Below are positions 24,866 to 35,184 of a stretch of 64,000 bases of DNA, in pieces. Position 1 is the stretch's first letter. Every line of letters starts with the position of its first letter. Below the pieces are notes generated by a model. The model saw nothing but the letters and a program-made list of their open reading frames with translations. It was not told the DNA's origin and ran no database searches. Both the position numbers and the translations under genes were made by a program. This DNA comes from Hyunsoonleella pacifica (GTDB lineage Bacteria > Bacteroidota > Bacteroidia > Flavobacteriales > Flavobacteriaceae), in the NCBI RefSeq assembly GCF_004310335.1, contig NZ_SIRS01000006.1, positions 36,297 through 100,296 on the forward strand, given 5' to 3'.

Positions 24866-27800
24866 TTATTTCTGTATTACCTTCACGTTCATTTCTTCTA
24901 CTTTTTTATCAGAAAGGGGAGAAGGAGAACCAAACAACAAATCTTCACTAGTTCCTGTTTTCGGGAATGCCATTACTTCTCTAATGGATGCTTTTTTCTC
25001 TAAAATCATCATCAACCTATCAACACCCCAAGCAATACCACCATGGGGTGGAGCGCCATAATGAAAAGCATTATACATTGTACCAACACTTTTCATCATT
25101 TCATCTTTGTCATAGCCCATATTTTTATATGTGGCTTCTAAAATTTCAGGTTTGTGTGCACGCACTGAGCCCCCGCCAATTTCGTAACCATTAAGAATCA
25201 AATCGTATTGTTGCGCAATAATACTCCCAATTTCTTCTTCTTTTCCATTAATGTGTTTTTCAATGTCGTAAACAGCAGGCATTGAAAATGGATTATGAGT
25301 AAATGTCCAATTACCTTCATCAGTTTTTTCAAACATTGGGAAATCTACTACCCAAGCAGGTCGCAATTCCTTAGGATTAATAAGCTTTAGCATGCTGCCT
25401 AATTCTTGTCTAACTGCATCTAAAGCTTTATTGGCAGTATCATAATCTGCAGCAGAGAAAAATACAATATCTCCAACTTGTGCATTGGTGGTTTTTATGA
25501 TATTTTCTGCAATAGACTCTCCTAAAAATTTAATGATGGGAGATTGTAAATCGTTTTCATTTACAATAATATATGCTAGTCCTCCTAAACCATGGTTTTG
25601 AGCAATAGCTGTTAACTTTTCAATTTGACCTTTAGATAATCTTTTGTTTCCTTGTTCTTTAGCAGAAACTTTAATACACTTTACAATACCACCTTCATCA
25701 ATAGGTTTGCTAAATACTTGAAAGGACGTTTCTTTAACAATAGCTGTAATATCCTGAAGTTTTAATCCAAAGCGTAAATCAGGTCTGTCACAACCGTAAT
25801 AATCCATAGCTTCTTTATAAGTCAATACCTCAAACGGATGTAAAATCCATTTTTTACCATAGATTTTAGAAACAATAGTATTGAACATTTTAGTATTCAA
25901 ATCTATAATATCCTGCATACTGGCATAAGCCATTTCAATATCTAGTTGTGTGAATTCTGGTTGTCTGTCGCCACGAGAATCTTCATCTCTAAAACAACGC
26001 GCAATTTGGAAGTATTTTTCATAACCACTTACCATCAAAATTTGTTTGAATTGTTGGGGTGCTTGTGGAAGCGTGTAAAAAGACCCTGCTTTTTTACGGG
26101 TGGGTACAATAAACTCTCTTGCACCTTCGTCAGTTCCAGCTGTTAAAATAGGGGTTTCTACTTCTAAAAATTCTTGTTCATCAAGAATATCACGCATTAA
26201 CTTAATAACCTTATGGCGATTTACAATGGCCTTTCTAACAGCATCATTCCTATGGTCTAAATATTTATATTGAAAACGCACCGTTTCATTGGATTTGTGA
26301 GCACGTTTTATTTCAAAAGGTAATGTTTTAGATAAGTTTAAAATATCTAATTCTGAAATTTCTAGTTCAATAGTTCCAGTCCTTAAAGAAGGGTTGTAAT
26401 CATCTTCTTTACGTTGCACAACTTCTCCTGTTACAGTGATAACAGATTCTGGCTTAAGTTTTACTAATTCATCGAGATTAGGAAACGATTCTCTACTAAT
26501 ACGAACTTGGAAAATTTCATGACTGGAATCTCGCAAATCAATAAACATCAATTCTCCATGATCGCGAACACTAGATACCCAACCTGCTAAAGTTACTTTT
26601 TCCGAGATGGAAGCTTCACTTAAATCAGAAGCCTTATGTGTTCTATATTGTTCCTTGATAACGATAGGAATTTCAGGAAGTTCCTCTTCATTATTGGTTG
26701 CTGGTTGCTGGTTATTGGTTGTTGGTTTATCACTTTTTACTGAATTACTAGTGATAGATTCACTATTAGAGCCTTTCAATTGCTCTAAGATACGTTCTCG
26801 AATTACTTTTCCAGAAGCACCTTTGCCAATAATTCCAATAACTTTCCCTACTAATATTCCAGCTTTTCCTTGATTGCCAGCCTTAATATCATTTGCAACG
26901 TCTTCATTTTCAACAATAACTTTAGTAATAGCTTCTTTGATTGTTTCTTCGGAAATAGTATTAGAATCAAAATACGTTTTATAATCGAATTTTGAGTCAG
27001 CTAATAAAGACTTTATAGCATTTTGTACTAAAACAGGTGTTACTTTTTCAGCTTTAAACAAACTGAAAATTTCAATAAAATCAGAAATATGTTCAATTTT
27101 AGAATAATTTTCTGGCTTAATATTATTTGTTAATGTTTTAGCAACAAATGAAGGTTCTTTTATAATATTGTTTATCGTTACAAATGTTGAAGAGCGTAAA
27201 GCATCGCCAGTAAAAAATTTAGCGTCTTGTGGCAAAACACCTCCTTTTATTAAAATAGATTCTACAGCAAAAGGGAGCGTGCTTAAATCCACATCAATAC
27301 TATCAACTACATCTTTAATGTTTACAAAAGGAAGGTCTGGTTCAGATATAAAACGATAATCTGCTTCAAACTCCTTTTTACGCATTGTCTTAGTTTGCTT
27401 TAAATCAGCATCAAAAAGCACCGTGGTTTGGTCTGGTCTAAATTCCTTGTGTTCTAAATAATAATTAAGTTGCTTTTCAACTTCTTCTTTTAAAGCCTCA
27501 ACCATAAACTTAAACGAGTTAAGGTTTTTTATTTCGGTACGGGGATTTAAATCGTAGGTGTGCTTTTTACGAAGCGACACAGAAACATCGGATTTAAATT
27601 CTCCTTTTTCAAGATTAGCTTCAGAAATTCCTAAATTCTGAACAATACGCTGAATGTATTGTGCATAAATGGATGCGTCTTCAATATGGCGAATACAAGG
27701 CTCTGTAACAATTTCTATTAGTGGTACTCCAGCCTTATTGAAGTCTACTAAAGACACTTTCTTTTCGTGCATTAACTTTGCAGCATCCTCCTCAATATGT

Positions 27801-28207
27801 ACTTGTGTTAAACTCACTGTAAATTGAGACCCATCATTTCTGAAACAAGATACTTGTCCGTCAGGAATTACAGGGTTATGAAACTGTGTAATTTGTATAT
27901 TCTTTGGGTTGTCAGGGTATTCATAATGCTTTCTGTCCCAAGAAATCACTTCATTTTCAAAGGTAGATTTTACTGCTTTTCCAAAGTGAATTGCTTTAAC
28001 TATCGCTTCTTTATTTATAGCAGGTAAGACACCCATTTGTCCCGTACATACTGAACAAATATTATGGTTTGGAATTTCGATATCTCCAGCATTTGCACAG
28101 GAACAAAATAATTTTGTTTTGGTATTTAATCGAACATGAGTTTCCAGACCTATTACCAACTCTATCTCGTGTGCTTTTAGCAACTCATTTAATTGTTGTA
28201 GCTCCAT
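24866..28207 (-). CDS. gatB-aspS: Fused GatB amidotransferase subunit and aspartyl-tRNA synthetase
   Basis: 1113 residues in one frame. Residues 1-~478 are full-length GatB: VIGLETHVRLNTKTKLFC, zinc cysteines 35, 37, 51 and 54, VDFNKAGVPLIEIVTEP, and a C-terminal tail domain ending GKVIRERILEQL. Residues ~480-515 are a Ser/Asn/Gln/Glu-rich linker. Residues ~516-1113 are a complete bacterial-type AspRS with OB-fold anticodon domain, GAD insert, motif 2 FRDEDSRGDRQPEFTQ (739-754) and motif 3 GGIAWGVDRLM. RDHG places His550 where non-discriminating AspRS enzymes carry His. The chain could aspartylate tRNA(Asn) and hand it to its own amidotransferase. It overlaps gatA by one base (TAATG). No frameshift or internal stop suggests an artefact. 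Confidence 0.93.
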   Translation of the reverse strand: MELQQLNELLKAHEIELVIGLETHVRLNTKTKLFCSCANAGDIEIPNHNICSVCTGQMGVLPAINKEAIVKAIHFGKAVKSTFENEVISWDRKHYEYPDNPKNIQITQFHNPVIPDGQVSCFRNDGSQFTVSLTQVHIEEDAAKLMHEKKVSLVDFNKAGVPLIEIVTEPCIRHIEDASIYAQYIQRIVQNLGISEANLEKGEFKSDVSVSLRKKHTYDLNPRTEIKNLNSFKFMVEALKEEVEKQLNYYLEHKEFRPDQTTVLFDADLKQTKTMRKKEFEADYRFISEPDLPFVNIKDVVDSIDVDLSTLPFAVESILIKGGVLPQDAKFFTGDALRSSTFVTINNIIKEPSFVAKTLTNNIKPENYSKIEHISDFIEIFSLFKAEKVTPVLVQNAIKSLLADSKFDYKTYFDSNTISEETIKEAITKVIVENEDVANDIKAGNQGKAGILVGKVIGIIGKGASGKVIRERILEQLKGSNSESITSNSVKSDKPTTNNQQPATNNEEELPEIPIVIKEQYRTHKASDLSEASISEKVTLAGWVSSVRDHGELMFIDLRDSSHEIFQVRISRESFPNLDELVKLKPESVITVTGEVVQRKEDDYNPSLRTGTIELEISELDILNLSKTLPFEIKRAHKSNETVRFQYKYLDHRNDAVRKAIVNRHKVIKLMRDILDEQEFLEVETPILTAGTDEGAREFIVPTRKKAGSFYTLPQAPQQFKQILMVSGYEKYFQIARCFRDEDSRGDRQPEFTQLDIEMAYASMQDIIDLNTKMFNTIVSKIYGKKWILHPFEVLTYKEAMDYYGCDRPDLRFGLKLQDITAIVKETSFQVFSKPIDEGGIVKCIKVSAKEQGNKRLSKGQIEKLTAIAQNHGLGGLAYIIVNENDLQSPIIKFLGESIAENIIKTTNAQVGDIVFFSAADYDTANKALDAVRQELGSMLKLINPKELRPAWVVDFPMFEKTDEGNWTFTHNPFSMPAVYDIEKHINGKEEEIGSIIAQQYDLILNGYEIGGGSVRAHKPEILEATYKNMGYDKDEMMKSVGTMYNAFHYGAPPHGGIAWGVDRLMMILEKKASIREVMAFPKTGTSEDLLFGSPSPLSDKKVEEMNVKVIQK
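26694..26728. repeat. Heptad array coding the GatB-AspS linker
   Basis: Five 7-bp units (TTGGTTG, CTGGTTG, CTGGTTA, TTGGTTG, TTGGTTT) lie within the linker-coding part of gatB-aspS, read on the opposite strand as PTTNNQQPATNN. Unit length and copy number match the intergenic array at 6653-6687, suggesting the linker came from former intergenic DNA. Confidence 0.75.
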
Positions 28208-29607
28208 TATATCGTCTCTTTTAAGAAGTTAGCAAACTTCAAAACAAGTTCGTCATTCGTTTTTGCTGCGGTAATTTGTAAACCAGTATCTGTACCTTGC
28301 GGAATGGTTAATGTTGGTAACTGCCCTAAACTAAATCCTACGGTATAAGCATCAGATAAATACATAGCTAATGGGTCTTTTAAACTATCGCCAATTTTAG
28401 GAGGAGTATTAGGTGTTACAGGAGATATAATAATATCAACCTCTTTAAAATCATGTTCAAAATTTTCTGAGATTTGATCTCTAAGGTTTAAACCTTTTAG
28501 GTAAATTTCATCTGAAAACCCTTGAGATAATACTTGATTGCCACCAACTATTCTACGTTTGGTTTCTTCTGAAAAATTTTCAGAACGTGTAATTGCATAC
28601 GTTTCTTTTAAATCTTCGGCTTCAATACGATTGCCGTAATTTGTGCCATCAAGTCTAGAAAGGTTTGATGCAGTTTCAGCCATAGCTAAGGTATAATATG
28701 TTGAAACAAGTGTGTTAGATTCAAAGAAATCTAAAGCTTTTACTGTAATACCTTTAGCTTTTATTTTCTCTATAGTGGTTAAGAAATCCGACTTTATTTT
28801 TACATCAATTGCTTCACTTTCAATAAAGTTTTTAAAATAACCAACAGTTTTTATGCTTTCAGTATGTAATAAGCTGTCTTCAGCAATTATATCAGAACTA
28901 TAAGAGGTTTGGTCTTTTCCATCTTGTCCGCTTATCACATTTAAAACGATGCGAATATCTTCAATAGATTTGGCAATAGGTCCAACACAATCAGTAGACG
29001 AGGCGTAAGCCATTAATCCGTATCTAGATACGCGCCCATAGGTTGGTTTTAAACCATAAACATTATTATATCCAGCAGGTTGACGAATAGATCCTCCTGT
29101 GTCTCCTCCTATAGAAAATACAGTGTAATCTTTAGCAACGTTAACAGCAGAGCCACCACTAGAACCTCCACCAACTAAGTTGGGATTTATAGCGTTTTTA
29201 ACAGCACCAAAAATGGTGTTTTCACTTGAAGAACCATGACCAAAGCTATCACAATTTTCTTTTACCAATGGTATAGCACCTGCATCCAATAATTTCTGAA
29301 TTGCTGTTGCTGTATAAGCCGATTTATACTTTTTAAGTAAATCTGAACTAGCAGTAGTGTATGTGCCTTGTACCATATACACGTCTTTAATTCCAAAAGG
29401 AATACCTTCTAAAATACCAATAGCTTTCCCATTGGCAATTTTTGTATCTACTTTAGCAGCTAAAGTAAGTGCTAATTCATCTAATAGTGCATTAACAGTG
29501 TTGTGCGTATTAGGTTTTAGAGCTTCTAACTTTTCTTGTACAAGTTGTGTACACGTTATTTTCTTATCCACTAGCAGTTGGTGGATTTTTCTAATTTGAG
29601 AGTCCAT
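28207..29607 (-). CDS. gatA: Asp/Glu-tRNA amidotransferase subunit A
   Basis: 466 residues. The amidase-signature triad is complete and correctly spaced: Lys74 (GIKDVYM), cis-Ser149 (GGGSSGGSA) and nucleophile Ser173 (GGDTGGSIRQPAG). It hydrolyses Gln (or Asn) and passes ammonia to GatB for amidation of Asp-tRNA(Asn) or Glu-tRNA(Gln). It sits 3 bp after the gatC-like gene and overlaps gatB-aspS by one base, so all three are one transcription and translation unit. Confidence 0.95.
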   Translation of the reverse strand: MDSQIRKIHQLLVDKKITCTQLVQEKLEALKPNTHNTVNALLDELALTLAAKVDTKIANGKAIGILEGIPFGIKDVYMVQGTYTTASSDLLKKYKSAYTATAIQKLLDAGAIPLVKENCDSFGHGSSSENTIFGAVKNAINPNLVGGGSSGGSAVNVAKDYTVFSIGGDTGGSIRQPAGYNNVYGLKPTYGRVSRYGLMAYASSTDCVGPIAKSIEDIRIVLNVISGQDGKDQTSYSSDIIAEDSLLHTESIKTVGYFKNFIESEAIDVKIKSDFLTTIEKIKAKGITVKALDFFESNTLVSTYYTLAMAETASNLSRLDGTNYGNRIEAEDLKETYAITRSENFSEETKRRIVGGNQVLSQGFSDEIYLKGLNLRDQISENFEHDFKEVDIIISPVTPNTPPKIGDSLKDPLAMYLSDAYTVGFSLGQLPTLTIPQGTDTGLQITAAKTNDELVLKFANFLKETI

Positions 29608-29610
29608 AAT

Positions 29611-29877
29611 TTAACTTTCAATTACTTTAGAAACTACCAAGTAGTTATTTTTTTGTTTTGGGAAATTTTCAATGATAATTTGCTTTTCAGTTTCAGAACT
29701 ATCCACAATCACATCGTCTCTCAAATCATTTAAAGAAATGGCATTATTATGATTACTAAAAGAATTATTATTTGATGTGTTTGCTTTTTTAATAACTTCA
29801 AATAATTTATTCACAGCCTCAGAAGGCCGCGCTCCTTTAATGCTCGACAATATGTCGACTGTCATAATTTTACTCAT
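29611..29877 (-). CDS. gatC: Divergent GatC-like subunit
   Basis: 88 residues. The C-terminal half (NDLRDDVIVDSSETEKQIIIENFPKQ then YLVVSKVIES) matches the GatC pattern LREDxV...NAP...F.VPKVI. The N-terminal half does not show the usual GatC LAxLARLxL helix; instead it has KGARPSEAVNKLFEVIKKA and an Asn-rich stretch (8 Asn between residues 33 and 50). Position immediately before gatA supports the call. GatC normally clamps GatA to GatB; the altered N-terminus may reflect the fused partner. The start codon lies 17 nt after the attenuator's T tract. Confidence 0.7.
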   Translation of the reverse strand: MSKIMTVDILSSIKGARPSEAVNKLFEVIKKANTSNNNSFSNHNNAISLNDLRDDVIVDSSETEKQIIIENFPKQKNNYLVVSKVIES

Positions 29878-29894
29878 AGCTGAAATTTTATATT

Positions 29895-29927
29895 AAAAAA
29901 AGCCTTCCATAATTGGAAGGCTTTTTT
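29895..29927 (-). terminator. Attenuator terminator upstream of gatC-like gene
   Basis: Arms AAAAAAGCCTTCCA and its complement around a 4-nt loop, followed on the minus strand by a T tract. No gene lies upstream for it to end; it sits between the leader peptide and the first structural gene. Confidence 0.92.
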
Positions 29928-29955
29928 ATATGTTTGAACAATAACCTTCCGAACC

Positions 29956-30003
29956 CTAAAAATTAGGATTATTGAAATTATTATTGTTATTGTTGTTTTC
30001 CAT
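29956..30003 (-). CDS. Asn-rich leader peptide (MENNNNNNNFNNPNF)
   Basis: A 15-codon ORF (ATG at 30003, TAG at 29956-29958) with 10 Asn codons (AAC and AAT mixed). It begins about 13 nt after a -7 box and stops 28 nt before the terminator stem. Composition and placement are those of an attenuation leader peptide; it is not expected to act as a protein. Confidence 0.8.
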   Translation of the reverse strand: MENNNNNNNFNNPNF

Positions 30004-30016
30004 TGTTTTAAAAAGC

Positions 30017-30024
30017 CAAATATA
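30017..30024 (-). promoter_or_regulatory. -7 box for the gat-aspS leader
   Basis: TATATTTG on the minus strand, fitting TAnnTTTG; the predicted start of transcription (~30013) is about 10 nt before the leader ATG. No convincing -33 TTG at 19-20 nt. Confidence 0.65.
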
Positions 30025-30204
30025 TACAGAATATACATAGCATCCCTGTTTTTTTTACCCTCACATTGCATTATTGCTAAATTGATAAAAAAATTGATTT
30101 TAATTTTTAAGTTTTTACACTAATTAGGGTAATTGTTAACATTATATATAGTCTATAGTGTAATAAATTGTTATTCAATAGGCTAAATTATATGTGTTTA
30201 TTGC

Positions 30205-30330
30205 ATTTGTGTGATGGCGTTACCCCCACTTTTCTACAGTTTCAGGACAAGAAGAAACGAATCTGTCTCTCGGCAGGCTTTCCGTTACAAGTTCCCGCTG
30301 AGCTGTGGGCTTCCCACAATTTTTACTTGG
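30205..30330. repeat. Possible eroded dispersed repeat
   Basis: In the ~310-bp gap 30072-30381, phrases GGCGTTACCCCCAC, GGCAGGCTTTCCGTTAC, TTCCCGCTGAGC and GGGCTTCCCACAATT follow each other. As I recall, similar phrases occur in GC-richer dispersed repeats of other flavobacteria (GGGCGTTACC ... GGGCTTTCCG). No intact inverted ends are left. Otherwise the gap is AT-rich and empty. Confidence 0.35.
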
Positions 30331-30381
30331 GAGTATTTGCGAACTTTAGTTTTAGCTCATAGCTTGTTGTATATTAAAACC

Positions 30382-31650
30382 TTATTTCAATGAGATTTGA
30401 TATTGTAATACAGCCATGCCTTTATAGCTTTTTTGTTGTAAACTCTCAGCATCAAATATAGGTCTATGTTGATAGCCTAAACTCAATTTGTTGCCATGAG
30501 AACTATTTACAAAAAAGTTTATTGTAACATCATAAACGGTCATTTTATCTTCTAACTTATCCCAATCAGAATGTTGTATGGAAATATTAGGCTGAATAAC
30601 TATTTTTTGATTAAAAACATTTGTTTCTTCAAAGGCGTATCCAAATTGTCCGTACCAGGTTGTTCCTGTACCAATCATTGGGAATGCTACACCAGGGCCA
30701 TTAAAATCTGTACCACCACCAGATGTTGGGTTGTTTGCACCAACATTTCGTATATAATTAGCTCCAAAATCGTAATCATAAAAACCTAAATAAGCAGTAA
30801 TAGCATCTCCGTTTACAAGTGGTAAATTTAAAAATGAATCCACAGCAAAATGGGTCATATCATAAAATGTGGTAGACTCCAATCTTGCATCACCATCGCT
30901 CATCGCTTCAGGTTGATATTGAAATCCTGCACCTACATTAAAAACTTTTTTGTGTTGCATGTAAGTGCCAACTTGGTAGGCAGATTTATTAGATTCGTGT
31001 TCAAAAAATTGATATTTCAAATAAGCAGATGTTTTTACACGGGGTTTATTGTTTGCAAAATTTACTGAGCCATCTGGGATAACGGTTACAAAAAAGGGTC
31101 TGTTAAATGCCATTCTATAATCAAATTTACCAATCTGTCCTTTTACCCATACCCCAAATAAACGACCTAAATCATCATTTTTTTCAACTGAGTTTAATGT
31201 AAATAATGGAGAGTCTAGTCCCATTAAGGTTTTGTTAGAGCGTATATTCCAGCGACTTAATCCCTGCCAACCAGATTTACCAACGCCAATTTCAAAATAT
31301 TTTCCAAATGTATATTCAGCGTAAAGATCTAAAACCTCAAGCGGAGGATCCTTCTTTTTAAAATTAAAATTATTTCCACCAAAAATCGCATATAGAAATA
31401 TCTTCGGGGTTACTTGAGAAGACACAGGAATTCGTAATCTTCTAATTGATATATCAAAAAAATCAGAGGTGGGCTCTTCCTGAATTAAAGACCCGCTATT
31501 TAAATCAGAATAACGCAACCATATTTGAGAAGTGATGTTCCATTTTATTTTTGGTGTTCGTTTTTTTTCGGTTTGACTTAATAATAACAGAGGCGTAATT
31601 AGGGCTATGGATATCAACCATATTTTTAATACCCTTTTTTTAAGTATCAT
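30382..31650 (-). CDS. Outer-membrane porin, OprO/OprP-like
   Basis: 422 residues. A signal peptide (LISIALITPLLLLSQ) is followed by alternating amphipathic strands throughout: LEVLDLYAEYTFGKYFEIGVGKSGWQGLSRW, VWVKGQIGKFDYRMAFNRPF, TSAYLKYQFFEHE and a final barrel strand AVLQYQISLK. The pattern fits phosphate-selective-type porins of Bacteroidota that are often annotated only as porin. The solute is not predictable. Confidence 0.75.
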   Translation of the reverse strand: MILKKRVLKIWLISIALITPLLLLSQTEKKRTPKIKWNITSQIWLRYSDLNSGSLIQEEPTSDFFDISIRRLRIPVSSQVTPKIFLYAIFGGNNFNFKKKDPPLEVLDLYAEYTFGKYFEIGVGKSGWQGLSRWNIRSNKTLMGLDSPLFTLNSVEKNDDLGRLFGVWVKGQIGKFDYRMAFNRPFFVTVIPDGSVNFANNKPRVKTSAYLKYQFFEHESNKSAYQVGTYMQHKKVFNVGAGFQYQPEAMSDGDARLESTTFYDMTHFAVDSFLNLPLVNGDAITAYLGFYDYDFGANYIRNVGANNPTSGGGTDFNGPGVAFPMIGTGTTWYGQFGYAFEETNVFNQKIVIQPNISIQHSDWDKLEDKMTVYDVTINFFVNSSHGNKLSLGYQHRPIFDAESLQQKSYKGMAVLQYQISLK

Positions 31651-31728
31651 GTCTATTTACTTGTAAAGTTCAAAGCAAAATTACTTTGGACTTTACAAGC
31701 AAAAAGTGACATCTGTCATATTTAATTA

Positions 31729-32736
31729 TTAATTTTTAATAAAAGCTTTGGAGGTAATAGTTCCAGATTTAGATTTAAGCGCAAGAAAATAAATGCCTTT
31801 TTCTAAACCTTGTACAGATATAGAATTTAAATCGTTGGTTTTTTTAGTGATTTTTCTGCCTTCAACGTTAAAAATTGAAGCAGAATCAATGTTTTGCCAT
31901 AGGGTACTATCTAAATTAATGGTAATAACATCTTTTACTGGGTTAGGGTAGAAGCTAAACGTATTTGCGTTAATTGTACTGTTAGAAAGTGTTTCGACAG
32001 TATTACGTTCATACGTTTCATTAGTTACATTAATACCTAAAAAACCAGATACTAGAGATATATTGTTATACCTAAAATCAATATTATCTGAAGTGTTTCC
32101 GTAGTAATAATAACTCGTTTGGGATAATGTGCCAATATTATTGAATAGTGGAGGAATGCTAAAACTTAAATTTTGAGTAATACTTAAACGTGTTACAGTT
32201 TCAGAATAATCTCCGGGAATTGTTAATATACCATAAGCATCAATTGTAGCAGTAAATGTTCCTGTAAATGTGCCACTGTTACCTTGGTAACTAAATGTTC
32301 CAGATACGTTGCCAGAATTATTTGTTCCAAAACTAAGGGGGAATACGCCTATAAAAGCGTTTGTAGTATTGTAATTTAGTGTAAGATCTTCTTGTATAAT
32401 TCCGGTTATGTATGTGCCGGTTCCGTCCACTCTCAATAAAAGATCATTAGTAGTTGGTGTGCCATCCTGTGTAGTTACAGTTAAAATAGTTGTTGTTCCC
32501 GGAAAAGTGGTAGATTGAGATCCATTGGGAGCAGCGTAGCTATCTATGTTAGTTCCCGTGGCATTTAAATTGTCAAATGTCCACATAGCATCCATCCCCG
32601 AAGGTAATTGATCGATACCGGAAGACGGATTAACAATAGTAAAATCAGTCAATGGATTGCTTGTAAATTTGGTTATATTTTGAGAGTAACCAAGACTGAA
32701 TACAAAAAATAGAGGTAAAATTAATTTCTTTTCCAT
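31729..32736 (-). CDS. T9SS-exported protein with lipocalin/jelly-roll-like domain
   Basis: 335 residues from the ATG at 32736, which is followed by a clear signal peptide (KKLILPLFFVFSLGYSQ); the 17 codons upstream are not part of it. The middle is Thr/Asn/Gly-rich beta-structure without a known catalytic motif. The type A sorting domain includes FSFYPNPVKDVITIN, the GRKI turn, LEKGIYFLAL and a final AFIKN. It is secreted to the cell surface or medium; function unknown. Confidence 0.82.
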   Translation of the reverse strand: MEKKLILPLFFVFSLGYSQNITKFTSNPLTDFTIVNPSSGIDQLPSGMDAMWTFDNLNATGTNIDSYAAPNGSQSTTFPGTTTILTVTTQDGTPTTNDLLLRVDGTGTYITGIIQEDLTLNYNTTNAFIGVFPLSFGTNNSGNVSGTFSYQGNSGTFTGTFTATIDAYGILTIPGDYSETVTRLSITQNLSFSIPPLFNNIGTLSQTSYYYYGNTSDNIDFRYNNISLVSGFLGINVTNETYERNTVETLSNSTINANTFSFYPNPVKDVITINLDSTLWQNIDSASIFNVEGRKITKKTNDLNSISVQGLEKGIYFLALKSKSGTITSKAFIKN

Positions 32737-35030
<2,294 letters not shown>

Positions 35031-35055
35031 ATAGACACTATATAATACACCAATT

Positions 35056-35090
35056 ATAACCCTAATACGTAAGTGTTAGGGTTATTTTTT
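35056..35090 (+). terminator. Terminator after gyrB
   Basis: ATAACCCTAA (35056-35065) pairs with TTAGGGTTAT (35075-35084), followed by six T residues. Confidence 0.88.
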
Positions 35091-35184
35091 GTTTAAAAAT
35101 ACGATGAAATGCATTTTTTTTCGATAAAATGTTGTTTCGTATGATTTTTTTTATACATTTGTAAAACCAAATCAAAAAACTATA

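Larger units (their letters stand above)
29895..30003 (-). promoter_or_regulatory. Asn-responsive transcription attenuator of the gat-aspS operon (predicted)
   Basis: In transcript order there are four parts. (i) A 15-codon Asn-rich leader ORF. (ii) A hairpin AATCCTAA with TTAGGGTT across the leader stop codon. (iii) GGAAGGTT (29943-29950), 5 nt after the stop, which can pair with AGCCTTCC (29915-29922) as an antiterminator. (iv) A terminator that needs the same AGCCTTCC strand. A ribosome finishing the leader would mask GGAAGGTT and allow termination; one stalled on Asn codons would leave it free and permit read-through. Sequence shows every part; the mechanism is inferred from trp/his-type attenuation. 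Confidence 0.8.

Noticed and set aside
29874-30071. 65-codon minus-strand ORF overlapping the leader region
   Set aside because: It reads through the attenuator in another frame, starts upstream of the -7 box and ends inside the gatC-like gene. The 15-codon Asn-rich ORF in a different frame explains the region better.
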